A DNA stretch of 64,000 bases. Origin: Narthecium ossifragum (taxonomy: Eukaryota > Streptophyta > Magnoliopsida > Dioscoreales > Nartheciaceae). Positions 34,460 to 45,196 of the stretch are shown here, piece by piece (within the stretch, counting starts at the first letter, position 1; the number at the start of each line of letters is the position of its first letter). A program made the translations under genes and the position numbers. Location of the stretch: NCBI GenBank assembly GCA_963920575.1, contig OY986965.1, positions 22,394,047 to 22,458,046 of the forward strand, written 5' to 3'. Below the pieces are notes generated by a model. The model worked only from the letters and a program-made list of their open reading frames with translations. It made no database searches and was not told the DNA's origin.

Positions 34460-34679
34460 GATCCTTTTGCAAGGTGTCAAATTACCCTAGGTATTCGGCA
34501 GTTAAGGAATCTCCTTCCTGGATTGCTCTCAGTTTTGAAGTCCTCACTGCAGCTCTTGCTCCACATAAACACTCCCGTGGGGTCTCATCATCTTGAGGAT
34601 CTCTCCCAGCTAAAGAGATGGATCCTCCACTTCGAGAGCTTTTTAGGGAAGAAGGTTTCCCTAACATCGAGTTATTCAT
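34460..34679 (-). pseudogene. GRF-type zinc-finger fragment in MULE right arm
   Basis: From ATG 34679 the frame gives a Ser-rich start, then CLCGARAAVRTSK. After a 1-base loss in an A run (about 34535) the other frame continues with SNPGRRFLNCRIPR. Together these form the Cys-pattern and NPGRRF core of a zf-GRF domain. It is cut near 34470 where gypsy gag sequence begins. Orientation is inward from the right terminal repeat, opposite to the transposase, so it may be the second gene of this MULE; a captured host fragment is the alternative. Confidence 0.6.
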
Positions 34680-34984
34680 CAAGGGACCACGCTGAAAGCG
34701 TCATCGGCGACAATGAAATGGACTCGACGAAGTCAATAGGAGGAGAAAGTAGATGACAATACATGGGGGAGGAAACCTACCTGGTGATTGATGGCCTCGA
34801 CGACGATGAAACTCCGGCGAGGTGGTTCTCGGAGACTCAAAACCCTAACCTTCTCTATCAACGACGTTATGTTGTGGAGGGAAGGGGATTAATACCGCCT
34901 TCTCTGGCGAGAAATGGGGCAGAAACCGCTCACGTGCACGCACGTGAGCGGTTTCCCGTCAATTACTACTAACGGAGTTGAGGG

Positions 34985-35100
34985 TCGGCATCACATTTTA
35001 CTTCATTTCTAACTTCATGGCATCAAATTGCAAATCTCAAACTTTATGGTACCAAAGTGCATTTCTGAAAAAGTACATGGTACCGGAATGCAAAAATCCT
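34985..35100. repeat. MULE right terminal inverted repeat
   Basis: Inverted partner of 20822-20935, ending CAAAAATCCT before the target duplication. Confidence 0.88.
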
Positions 35101-35109
35101 TATAATTAT

Positions 35110-35900
35110 GGGCCCTATTATAAGTTGCCATCATCCGTATGACATGTTTGGTGGTCTTTTTTCATGACAACTCAAGGCGCATTGGATGTACGGTGAATGG
35201 TACCCGTCTTTCTCATTCCACGAATGCCCTTGTTTGAGAGGTGGATTCCATTTTGGGTATGTTTGGATACCACGGATCCACGGGACGGTATCCGCTCGAA
35301 TCGAGCGAACGTCGAAAATGGGATCCGACGGATCCCATTTTCGGGATATGCGTGGAATCCAAACGGCGGGATCCCGCAAATGGGATCCGCTGTCGCGCCC
35401 CGGTCCAGAAAACCCATCCGGACCGGGACACGAGAGGGGTTCCTACATCTACTAACAGCAACTGACGGAAACAGTTACAACAAGCAGTCGGAGGACAGAA
35501 GTAAATCTAACAACTCCTATTATTACAAAACTGTAGATAAGACAGAGTTACATCAAGACTTACATAAACAGTCCTCAAGCCAAAAGCGGACAATATTGTG
35601 TCGGGTGGGGCCCTCGAGTGGATCCTGGTCGGACCAGGAGCCCGCGAGGCGGGGCCCAGTGGAGGGTTGGGGCGTTACATCCGCGCTTCTAGCGAATTCC
35701 GCTGGGATCCCTCGGTGCCAAACACACCCTTTGAGAACCAAAATAAGAGTGGATTCTATTTTTGATGCCTGCTCATTTCGAATGGATGCTGTATCCGGTA
35801 TGATACCACAGATTCCACTCCGCGGTTTCCAAATCCGAATGGCCGCCAAACACATCAGTGGATTTTCTGTACAAGTTGCATCATGAGCATAAGAGCTTAG
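35110..35900. other. Degenerate MITE-like sequence interrupted by a short LTR
   Basis: 35110-35390 and 35680-35900 contain inverted phrases such as 'gtttggataccacggatcc' and 'ggtgccaaacacaccc', plus several short GGATCC palindromes including gggatccgacggatccc (35320-35336). No gene. Probably an old small DNA transposon. Confidence 0.35.
35391..35679 (+). mobile_element. Short solo LTR or TRIM-like element, TSD TCCGC
   Basis: 289 bp beginning TGTCGCGCCCCGG and ending GGGCGTTACA, with TCCGC duplicated at 35386-35390 and 35680-35684. Its first 50 bases resemble the Del-like LTR at 59472, which suggests a short relative or internally deleted derivative. Confidence 0.8.
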
Positions 35901-36711
35901 TGGTCTCCAACGAACGGTCTGATATTATAAAAAAACTAGGTGGGGCACGTGCTACCTGACACGAGTAATCACACATCCCCACTAACCCCCTTAACCACCT
36001 ACCCTATGCCCCATCTCTCCTCCGCTTTCTATGACTTAAGGTGTCATGTGTCCACTTCTCTTCTCCTCTCTCTCTATGATTCACCTGTCACATGTGAGAA
36101 AATACATGAGTCAGATTGTGACTCATAAAACCTGATCTTATATAATAGACTAGTGGATTCCCGTGCCCCTGACACGGTTTAATTGATTGGTCATGAATAA
36201 TCCACGATTTATATATTTTAATGAACAAAATGTAACATCTCCGTCTTTATGCGGATGCCGCAACCTCCTGCATGCCAAGAGGGTAATGGCATGCCTAAAA
36301 TAATAAGACTGTAATGTACAATCATGTCAAGGAGCAAACAAAGCTTACTTGGATTAAAGAAAGAAAGAAAGATAAGAGATTCTTGTTTATAAGAAACGTA
36401 ATAACCACCCCCCACAATCTCCTAGGACAAAGATAACCGTATTTTAGGAATAACTAAACTCATGTGGTGGGGGTGTTCTTGACTACTAGATAAAACTCTT
36501 CTAGCATCTTGTGGACCGTCAGATATACCAAAACCCTGTCTTATAAGATTAGATAAGGATGTTTACAAATAGCTATATATATATTATAGTTAATTGGTGA
36601 TAACACCAATTTAATCAATCTTATTATTAAAAACCCCGTCAATCATGTTTCTAAAGTAAAAATCCCTTAACAGTATATTAGCTGGCTTATTATTTACATT
36701 AAAATACCATA
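35900..36711. other. AT-rich sequence without recognisable gene
   Basis: I see no coding sequence or clear element end. 'actagtggattcccgtgcccctgacacgg' near 36151 has the look of a transposon terminus but no partner was found. Confidence 0.3.
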
Positions 36712-37680
36712 ATGCCCCCTTCTTCTTCCTTTATACCCCCAAATCCGCCCAGAGCTCGATCATCGGATCGCCTGAGATCCCGGCTCGCGACCATGACCCA
36801 AGGCCGCGCGCCCGTAGCCTGCTCACCTCCCCGACGCCTCGCCGCCGCAACCACCAGCTACCTCACCTCCCAGCCACAATCCTACGGCACCACCTCCGCC
36901 CTCACCGTTACATGCGTCGCAGACCACCCTGGAACCCATCTCCAGATCTCTCGTCGTCGCCGCCATCCACCAGTCGGACTCCTGCCGTCGGCATCATCCT
37001 TTCCGCAAGCCCACACTGTCGCCACTCTCTTCTCCCTTCCCTAGCACCATCGGAACCCACGCCCCAACTCTTTGTCACCGACCTCCTCCTCTCTTGTCGA
37101 CCTCCCCCTCTCTCATCGACCTCCCTGCAACAGCCACGCCACCCTGCAACCCCATGGCGGCCTTCTATCGGCTTGATCAAGTCCTTGATCGCAATCGTTC
37201 GATACGGGCGAAGCGTGCGCAGCGATGCACCAGTCGGATTAAAATAGTGGATGAAGCGTGCGCAGCCTCTAGCAAGGGAAGGATTAATCACCGCTGGAGA
37301 GAAGGGAGAGAAAGGTGGATGCAGCATGGGGTTTTGCCGGTGGCGACGAGCTCGGATCTCCGCTGAGCCGGTAATGGAGCTCCGAGTAAGGGCGGCGCAA
37401 CTATGATCATTGCCGGCCGGTGTGTGGTCGGGATAAGAAGGGGAGAGAACAAGAGAGAGGGAGTGGGAGATGATGACATGAACCAAATCCTAAAGGACGA
37501 GGAGGTGGGTGTGTTGGGCTTCTCTCGTGGAGGTGGGGGAGTGGGAAAAGTGGAAGCTTTAAATGAGGAGTTGACAAGGACCATGATTGATCTCTTGTGG
37601 AGGCCTGGATCTAAAGGACGAGGAGGTGGGTGTGCTGGGCTTCTCTCGTGGAGGTGGGGGAGTGGGAAAATAGACCATAA
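36712..37680. other. GC-rich segment with open frames on both strands
   Basis: Base composition differs sharply from its flanks. Several frames of 90-190 codons are open but none has a domain I recognise, and frames on opposite strands are equally open. A 60-bp phrase beginning aaggacgaggaggtgggtgtg is duplicated at about 37493 and 37614. Possibly captured gene pieces. Confidence 0.35.
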
Positions 37681-37682
37681 GG

Positions 37683-38290
37683 GTTTAGAAAGATGAACAT
37701 AGATCAGAGAGATGAAAATAGACAAGAGAGATGAAAATAGACCACAGAGATGAAAATAGACCAGAGAGATGAAAGTAGACCAGAGAGACGAAAATAGACC
37801 AGAGAGATGAAAGTAGAGATGGAAATAGATCAGAGAGATGAAAATAGACCAGAGAGATGAAACTATACCAGAGAGATGAAAATAGACCAGAGAGATGAAA
37901 GTAGAGATGGAAATAAACCAGAGAGATGAAAGTAGACCAGAGAGATGAAAATAGACCAGAGAGATGAAAGTAGATCAGAGAGATGAAAATGAATGAGAAA
38001 GATGAAAATAGATTAGAACAATGAAAATGATATGAAAGATAAGATTAGACCAGAGAGATGAAAATAGAGATGAAAATAGACCAGAGAGATGAAAGTAGAG
38101 ATGGAAATAGACCAGAGAGATGAAAGTAGACCAGAGAGATGAAAATAGACCAGAGAGATGAAAGTGGACCAGAGAGATGAAAATAGACCAGAGAGATGAA
38201 AGTAGAGATGGAAATAGACTATAGAGATGAAAGTGGACCAGAGAGATGAAAATAGACCAGAGAGATGGAAATGGATTCAGAAAGATGAAA
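37683..38290. repeat. 19-bp minisatellite
   Basis: About 30 tandem units of AGACCAGAGAGATGAAAAT with A/G variants and occasional units shortened to 'agagatgga'. The 110-codon minus-strand frame over it is a by-product. Confidence 0.88.
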
Positions 38291-38299
38291 ATGGATCCA

Positions 38300-38755
38300 G
38301 ATAACACTAGATTAGTAACTTAAGTTAATAGAATGATATGTTTGCAAGAAACTAAATTTTTGAAAGATCCATGTAGTATATGAATGTTTTCGGAGATAAA
38401 TATGTAATATGAAAACAGCCGAGAAAGATGAAATTGCATGTAGAAAGATGAAAATGGATCAAGAAAGATGAAAATGGATTTACAAAGATGAAAATGCACT
38501 CAAAACGATGAAAATAGATTTATGAAGATGAAAATGGATCCAGAAAGATAAAAATGGAGTCAGAAAGATGAAAATCGATTTACAAAGATGAAAATGGATT
38601 CAGAAAGATAAAATGGAATTAGAACGATGAAATGGGATCCAAATAACACTAGATTAGTGACTTAAGTTAATAGAATGATATTTTTGCGAGAAACTAAATA
38701 TTTGAAAGATCCATATGGTATATGAAAGTTTTCGGAGATAAATATGTAATTTTTA
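38300..38755. repeat. Duplicated 110-bp block around a 20-bp minisatellite
   Basis: The block starting 'ataacactagattagt' and ending 'cggagataaatatgtaat' occurs at about 38301-38410 and 38644-38753. Between the copies, 38420-38640 is a 20-bp tandem array of GAAAGATGAAAATGGATCCA type, related in wording to the 19-bp array before it. Confidence 0.82.
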
Positions 38756-38977
38756 AATTTTCAAATTATTTTTCTTTTCTAGACTATGATAATAGGCCGT
38801 AATAGAGTCATAGGATATGTTAAGTTGGCACATGCAGAAGATGGGAGAGTGGAGGGGACGGGGCCAGGGGGCTGCAGTGGGTGTGGGTTTTGATGGGCCT
38901 CAGTCTAATCAGCATTAATTGCTAGGAAGGCTTTTGATTGGTGGTGTAGGCTTTGATGGGCCACAGTCTAATCAACA

Positions 38978-39205
38978 TTAATTTCTTGGCTGCAGTGGGG
39001 GTGGGTGTGGGTTTTGATGGTTCGCCACAGGTTGAAGAAGAAACCGCCAGCCCTCGACGGCGTCAGCGCGGACACCGCATCCTTCCTGAAGACAGTGGCC
39101 GAGATCCCGCAGCGCGTTAACGTGGCCGAGGAACGCCGCTCGCACGCACAACGCCACCCCGGCTCGAAGGTCCTTGTCGCTCTTGGATCCGCCGCTACCG
39201 CGCAT
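38978..39205 (-). pseudogene. Captured F-box/MYND-type protein fragment with Sel1 repeat
   Basis: The frame reads SKSDKDLRAGVALC, RAAFLGHVNALRDLGHC and LQEGCGVRADAVEG, matching the Sel1-like repeat of plant F-box proteins of the At1g67340/At5g50450 type, which are substrate adaptors of SCF ubiquitin ligases. Only about 60 residues are present, without F-box or MYND finger, and the frame leaves the similarity at both ends. High GC and an AT-rich surround suggest transposon capture. Confidence 0.55.
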
Positions 39206-39760
39206 TGAAATGGATCACTGCTAGGGAGTACAACGTCGACATGGTGGCGGCGGTGGACACCACGTCGATGGTGACACGCGACCCGAGGTCACCGCCGGTG
39301 AGGGGGTGGATGGTCGGGGAGTAGCCCTGCACGTACAACCCCCGGTTTCATACTTGGTTGATCCTGGTGGCGTGGATCTCGAGGGCATCTTCGGCCTGGA
39401 CAGAGCGGTCACGACCGGGGCGGAGCATGGCGGGGGAGGAGAGCAGTGCGAGGTCGAGGGGTGGGAGACGAGGGGGGAGTTCTGGAGCTTGATGGAGTGG
39501 TCGAGGACGTGGGAGGCTGGAGGCGACTGTCATCGTCGAGCTCAAGGAGAGGGAAGGTGCCGCCGGTGGCCGCGATTGGCTGCGGCTATGCCGGAGAAGA
39601 AGGGAGACGCCGGAAGCGAGCTCGATAGAGACATTGGTCGGAGAGGAACAAGGGCGTGGGCGTGCTCAACGGAGGAGGTGAGGGCAGTATGATCTTTTTT
39701 GAAAAATTTCGGGTTATTATCCCAAGAAAATATTGTGTGAGGTTTTTCCTAAACTTGCTT
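39206..39760. other. GC-rich continuation of the captured segment
   Basis: Open frames exist on both strands (for example 39306-39692 plus) but I recognise no domain. It may belong to the same captured region as 38978-39205. Confidence 0.3.
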
Positions 39761-39794
39761 TGGTTTTGAACGAAAAGGGTGCAGTAATCTATCC

Positions 39795-40105
39795 CCTTTA
39801 TCAAATATCGCATCTCGGTGTCTACATTTTTACTCTATTTTCATATAGATTTGGTGTCCTATTCAGTCAGTCAGTGATATTAATCAGGACAAAATAGCAT
39901 AATTGCCCTCTCTGTATCTCTCTCTCGCCTTTATCGCTCTTTAAACACTAAGCAATAAGCTAAGGATATTCTCGTCTTTCCAACATTTATAAGATAATCA
40001 CAATTGGTCACTTAAACCTAATAACTACCGACGGAAGCTCGTACTCGAATTGCAACTAAAGTTGAAAATGTAGATACTGGAATGCAATATTTGATAATAA
40101 GAGCA
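39795..40105. repeat. Short element with inverted ends
   Basis: 'tatcaaatatcgcatctcggtgtctacattt' near 39797 is matched in inverse near 40068-40100 (tatcaaatattgcattccagtatctacatttt after reversal). About 300 bp, non-coding, no clear target duplication. Probably a MITE. Confidence 0.45.
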
Positions 40106-40794
40106 ATTTTTTTGCAACTTCGACGTAATGCATGTCACTTGAATATTATTTGGTAAATTAATACCCAACTTTTCAAGCATAGGTTTTGCCACGAGTCGTG
40201 ATTACACGAGATTAAACCGGAAATCATTAAACCACATGGTTTTGAAATTCAAAGTTAAAAATAGATTACAAAATTAAAAAAAGAAAAGAAAAATCTAAGC
40301 ATGATTTTTAGAACTCCATTACCCTTTGGCGGCCTTGTTATCTCTTTATTACGCATGAAAATTTGAACCTTCAAAAAACAGGACTTCACGCGCCCGACCA
40401 GACTGGATGTGGGCTCGACCCAAGCCCAACTGCCCCACCAAGGGCCAACATTTCTTGGAAACCGGCCCCACCTGCCTCCCTTGGCTCCTTAACCTATCAT
40501 AGTTAGTTTCCTATTTGCTTTCCTAGTTACTTATTTGCTTTCCTAATATGATTCCTAATTTAACTATTTAACTTGTAATATAACTCTGCCTTTACTTTTT
40601 TAGTTAGGATTTTTATTTAAGTAGGAAGTTGATAAGACTTGAAAAGTGCATAAATTACCCTTATAATTTGATTTTGTTAGTCTCCAAGCAATGCCTAACT
40701 AACTATCTTTACCCTATTTCAGGTATAAAAGACCTCAGTAAGAAAGTTAGATCAAGTTTGGAGCTAAAACGAACACATTAAGGCAATTCTAGCA

Positions 40795-41080
40795 TAAATG
40801 ATCGATCATCACAGCATGAAAGGATCGATCATGTATGTGCATTAACTTGACAAAGAGCACCAGTACAAAGGATCGATCATCACTTCACAAAGGATCAATC
40901 ATTTATGGGCGTCAACAGTGGCAGAGAGCAAGGTTTGAAAAGATTGATCTACCTTCATGGAATGATCAGTCATCCACGGGGCGTGACCGGCAATACAAGT
41001 AAATGATCGATCATCTTCTATATAAATGATTGATCATTGACGGGGCACAGCCAGCAATAGAAGACTAAATGATCGATCTT
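40795..41080. repeat. Cluster of GATCGATCAT motifs in LTR of element 3
   Basis: ATGATCGATCAT or GGATCGATCAT recurs about ten times in 280 bp, with degenerate copies such as 'atgattgatcattg'. Longer phrases ('gatcatcacttcacaaaggat', 'ggcgtcaac') also repeat. Confidence 0.75.
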
Positions 41081-41145
41081 CACCCTATCGGGCTAATAAA
41101 AATAAATTAAGGGGTTTAATTATGAATATTTAGTGACTCATTACA

Positions 41146-41180
41146 CCCCTCAATTTACAGTTTGCTTGTCCTCGAGCAAA
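41146..41180 (-). promoter_or_regulatory. Polypurine tract and hairpin of element 3
   Basis: CCCCTCAATTTACAG, then TTTGCT (41161-41166) and AGCAAA (41175-41180), with an extra G-T and G-C pair closing a TCCT loop. Arms differ from elements 1 and 2 but still pair. Confidence 0.6.
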
Positions 41181-42399
41181 GAAAAGATAAAAAGAAACCA
41201 ATAAATCTAACTAGCAACTTTCGTAGGTCTCACGATTACACTTAACATGTGCAACAAGCCTTTAAACCCCTGGGTTACCCCAGTGGAGGAGTTATAGTCT
41301 CCTAAGGGTTTTCAGGGATGACACCCATAAATATCTATACATTCCCTTGAATACGCCATTAGAAATCAATGCAATACTCATTAACTCTAATGTATGAAAT
41401 AGAAATACTATGCATAAATATACCCTTCAACTCATAATCATATAAAAATATGGTAAATCAAAATATGTCATAACATATTTCCTACACTTTAACATATTTA
41501 CTCATGACTAAAAACAACTTTAACACTCATGTGTGTGAATAGAGTTCCACATTCTTTAGAGTATCAATTATATCTAAACACTTCAATTATTCAAGATCAC
41601 AATTATAGCCGAGTACATATTTTCATTCACAACTTTGCAATCTTTTGTTTTTCTCTTGTTTTTTTATATATGACATGTGCAATTTTATGATTTCTTAAGC
41701 TCTCTTCATGGTCCGTCGAACGAGGTTCAAGCCAGTGACTCCCAAACCAGACGGCTTTAGGGCACTAAGTGTAGAACACCCTTCAGGCTCTAATACTCAA
41801 ATCATGAATGCTACAAATCATAATTAATCATATTTTTCAGAAAATTCAACCGTTTTACGCGAACAACACACATTCTTAGGCACATCGCCCTGTTACTAAG
41901 TTGAAAAACCTTTTTTCCATACATATATTTTGCATATTCAGATAATTGCATGTGTTCATGTATTTTCTTTGACGTGACATAAAATTATAAATCTATCATA
42001 GTATCATGCAGCATCTAATGTCAACTCTTTAAGATGTGAAAGTGTACATGTGCATTATGATATGTTAAGTCATCCTTCAATCATGGTAAAAGTGTTAAAG
42101 TATAGAAATAATGTTATGCATAGCAAAAATTTACTATCCCTTACATGACATACAAGTATCAGAATACTTCAGAAGATAAATTTCTAAAACATGTATCTTT
42201 CTCAAATAATATCACAATTTCATTCTTTTGACATAATTCAAGGGATGTATAATATTTGGTTATCTAAAAATAAGTATGAATTCCTAAAATTCTATCCCCA
42301 ACTTAAATATAATTGTCCCAAATTATACTAAGTCATAGAATAAATCAGAGAATAACATGGCAGAAGTCACCATAATATCGTGCCATAAATAGTCATCTC

Positions 42400-43418
42400 C
42401 CGCATTACGATCACCGCACCAGCCACAAGAAGAATATGCCCCTACTGAAAGGAGTCATGTCTCTGGAAAGATAAAAAAGGAATAAAACTATAAAAATTAC
42501 CATTATATATAAAAGACATATAGAGAGAAATAAAAAATAACCCCCTGGTCGGTATATAAGATTTGCATAAATAGCCGTCCTTGATTGATGTCCAAAGGAA
42601 GCACCTGCTATAAAAATACCTTTCCAAAAGATCAAAGAAAATAGCATTGAAAAACAAAAAGGCATAAAAATCAGTAAAAATTTCAGCAGAGTCTCCTTTG
42701 TATTTATTTAAAATAAAAATCATGTACAACCATTCATCCACATTATATGTAAAATATATACATGAAAACATTAAAATACATTGAATCATCACTGCACCCA
42801 AAATAGTCAGCATCCATAATATCGTCTTGATTGAAGATCGAGACCATCTGATTTGAAATATGATCTATGTAGCACCCGGATCATGTCTATCAGCAATCGG
42901 ACGGCTGGAAATGAGTATAACAACGTACTCACAACGTACGTTGTTATACGCGTACTCACAACGTACGTTGTTATACTCGTCAGATAAAAAATACACGTGT
43001 AATGGGACGCGTTTCTGCTCTATACGCGTATTTACAACGTTAATGCATGTTGTAGCCAACCGATGTAGATAAACACGCATTCTTCAAAAATACGAGCACA
43101 ATCACAAAAAATACACGTGTAGGGCCTTTTACAGTTCATTCCCAAAACGACTAGTTTTTACACTACACCAAAAGGTGTACTACACTGCACCATACAATAT
43201 ACACAAGAGAAACACAACATCATGCAGTAGACGGAGCTGGTGTTTGTTCGTGAATAAAACGTCGATCTCGTTGTAACGAGATTTCTATTTTATTTCCGAG
43301 CAAAAATATTTGAATTATATTTGAGGAAATTGTAGGCACAACACCCCTGGATTGCCAAATTGACAGATCCATTGTTTACATTCCTGTGGAGAATACCTCT
43401 AATTCTAGATCTAATCTC

Positions 43419-43419
<1 letters not shown>
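42400..43419. other. AT-rich sequence with a palindromic repeat
   Basis: No gene supported. 42913-42979 is a nested palindrome: two copies of 'cgtactcacaacgtacgttgttatac' bounded by inverted 'gagtataacaacgtac' and 'gtacgttgttatactc'. A short inverted pair 'ctacaccaaaaggtgta' lies near 43163. Confidence 0.5.

Positions 43420-43464
<45 letters not shown>
43420..43464. repeat. (TAA)15 microsatellite
   Basis: Fifteen uninterrupted TAA units. Confidence 0.97.
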
Positions 43465-43465
<1 letters not shown>

Positions 43466-43466
<1 letters not shown>

Positions 43467-44158
43467 TGAGGGTCTTAGACCCCCACCTTCATCACCAAGG
43501 TCACCGGAGTTGGGGATGCGTCATCCGAGAGGATCTGTCTGTGGCTGGAGGCGGTCGGCGGCGGGGAAGCACCGTCTTTGATTCAAGCTTCGTTGCCGGA
43601 GTTTTCGAGACTGCTGGAGTCGGGGAAGAGCCAGCTGGAATCAGGGGAGTGCCAGCTGGAATCAGGGGAGTGCCACTCAAGCTTTGTCAATGGAGTCAGG
43701 GGAGCGCAGACGAGACGGTGATGTTGCCCGGTACTGGAGATGTGGGTTTGGTGCGAACGAACTCATGGCGGCGGACAGTCATAGTCAGATCGAACTGGGA
43801 CCTAGCTTTTCAGAGATCGGCGACGACGGATGGCTTTCCTCAGGTTGGAGTTGGGGTTTCGCCTGCGTCATTGGGCCATCGGGGAGCGCCGTTCACCAAG
43901 CTCTGGAGAGGAGGTGTTGATCGCGCGGAGAGGAGATGGGGATGTCACCAGAAAGGGTTTCACCGGGTATGGGGGTTGTTGCGGCGAGCTTTAAGGCCAC
44001 GGGTGGCGACAAACGGCCACGCTTGGGTTCGATCCGATGAGGATGCGCCAGGTGCTGGAGATGAGGATATCGTCGGAGATGCAGAGGTGTTACAAGGGTT
44101 TTTTTTTATAAAAGTGGATGGTGGCATGGCCATTCTATGGGATGTCCCGCATATATAG
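43466..44158 (+). other. GC-rich 230-codon open frame, no recognised product
   Basis: Open across 690 bp after the microsatellite. There are no domains that I recognise, an 18-21-bp internal duplication (ccagctggaatcaggggagtg at about 43632 and 43653), and Gly/Arg/Val-rich composition. The frame opens with GTG (43466). More likely a captured or non-coding GC-rich segment than a gene. Confidence 0.25.
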
Positions 44159-44159
44159 G

Positions 44160-45196
44160 CAAGGGTAGTTTTGAAATAAAGAAAGTTTGGGGTCCTATTA
44201 TGCAAACAATTAAGACATGGGGTTTTAGAGTGCCAAATGTGAAGAGCGGAGATCCTGTTTGGTACAAAAATCCCATAGTTTGGCGGTCTGGCCGTTTGGC
44301 CGTATGGGTGGTACTACGATCTCTTTTATCTTCATTTAATGCATTTCTATTGGATCTCATCAAAAGAGCTTACTATTTTTTACTATATACCAGTGATTGA
44401 TTCCCTATTATGTAATACTGACTATTTCTGGCATACTATACTGATGACTTTTGTAAAAACTTTCCCTCTTTCGGTCTCAGTTTAGCTGTTAGTGCTATTT
44501 ATATAAGTTTTTGCTGACAAGTTCAATAGTTTTGGACGAGATCCAATGCAAGAACTGCATTTTTTAGACCAAAAACCTAATCTCTGAAATATTTGGTTGT
44601 AAAAAAATATTAGATCTGATTGGTTGGCTGCCAGACAACATCAATCTTTAGACTTTGTATGCGTCTTTTTAATCAATATAAGACAGACAGTTTTAGATCT
44701 CTGACTAAACAAGAGGAGTATTTTATTATTGCTGAAACTATTTTGTCAAAACAATGATTTCCATGAACCAAAACGACCATAAGAGATCAAAAAACCAGAT
44801 CGTGCTTACAATTACTCATTGAATTAAGGGATCAAAACTTTACATATACCACTGCAACATTGCTTATCAAAATCCTTGATAGGGTACAATCCCTTGGTGG
44901 TTTCCTATGGACATCTTATACTTCAAGATGTCGACGCTGCAACATTCATTCATGAATGTTTGAAGAGTTTCATGCCCAGCCAATGGAAATATGCGAACAC
45001 AACAAGAACTGGGAGCGTCAACGGCACAATAAGGTAGTAGTACCTGCCATAGTAAAAGATCCAAAGAAAAAGAAAAAAAAAAGAGCACATCTAACTGGTG
45101 ACAAGAATAGTAAGGTGTACTAAAAATAAGAAGTGCGTTTCATATTGGTCTAAAGAAGCTTGAAGACTCGGATTATAAATAACTATACTCCACAAC
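44160..45196. other. No gene recognised
   Basis: AT-rich, short frames only. 'ttataaataactatactcca' at about 45172-45191 is repeated exactly at about 63231-63250. Confidence 0.3.

Larger units (their letters stand above)
23564..34475 (-). mobile_element. Athila-like Ty3/gypsy element 2, lacking its 5' LTR
   Basis: Minus-strand order: gag (34480-30305, interrupted by a hAT element), protease, RT, RNase H, integrase (to 26726), non-coding 3' region, polypurine tract (25496-25505), 3' LTR (25495-23564). The right side goes directly from the gag N-terminal region into MULE sequence at about 34460-34480; no primer site, 5' LTR or copy of GTAAT is found there. A deletion therefore removed its 5' end together with inner MULE sequence. 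The pol is otherwise well preserved. Confidence 0.85.
30305..34480 (-). pseudogene. Athila-like gag, split by hAT element
   Basis: 34480-33411 encodes the retrotransposon gag domain (IRSWDQMTQIFLNKYF, FAQKGHETLCQAWERF, CPHHGFENW), a CX2CX4HX4C knuckle (CAVCGAVDHYMGEC) and a Gln/Asn/Pro-rich linker ending in a conserved ISTRSGKVL motif. The frame enters the hAT element at 33402 and resumes after it at 30595 in the same frame with an acidic Glu/Lys-rich stretch. The usual first 100 or more gag residues are missing at the right end, deleted near 34475. Confidence 0.82.
20822..35100 (+). mobile_element. Mutator-like element (MULE) with nested insertions
   Basis: TATAATTAT is duplicated at 20813-20821 and 35101-35109. 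The ends are about 110-bp inverted repeats starting (G/A)GGATTTTTGCATTCCGG. The left arm carries a MuDR-type transposase; the right arm carries a small GRF-zinc-finger reading frame pointing inwards. Roughly 10.9 kb between 23564 and about 34475 is a gypsy element containing a hAT element, so the MULE itself has about 3.4 kb left. It lies 320 bp upstream of the ACA start codon. Confidence 0.88.
40630..42400 (-). mobile_element. Athila-like Ty3/gypsy remnant (element 3)
   Basis: Plus-strand TGATAAGACTTG (40630) to ACTCATTACA (41145) resembles the solo LTR 57749-59392 at both ends but is only about 516 bp, so it is internally shortened. A polypurine tract with hairpin follows at 41146-41180. 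Then 1.2 kb of the family's 3' non-coding region (shared 'ctttagggcactaagtgtagaacaccc' at about 41757; second tract near 42296). No pol or gag remains. The right limit is uncertain. Confidence 0.65.

Noticed and set aside
34430..34500. Right boundary of gypsy element 2 with GTAAT duplication
   Set aside because: Minus-strand GGTAATTTG is present but in the wrong orientation for a duplication of 23559-23563, and no LTR precedes it.
37975..38307. 110-codon minus frame rich in Leu, Phe and Ser
   Set aside because: Pure translation of the 19-bp minisatellite.
37683..38640. CRISPR-like array
   Set aside because: Units are contiguous without spacers, and the DNA is plant nuclear sequence.
45172..45191. 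Exact 20-base match to 63231-63250
   Set aside because: Flanks do not extend the similarity clearly; could be the end of a small repeat, but I cannot define it.
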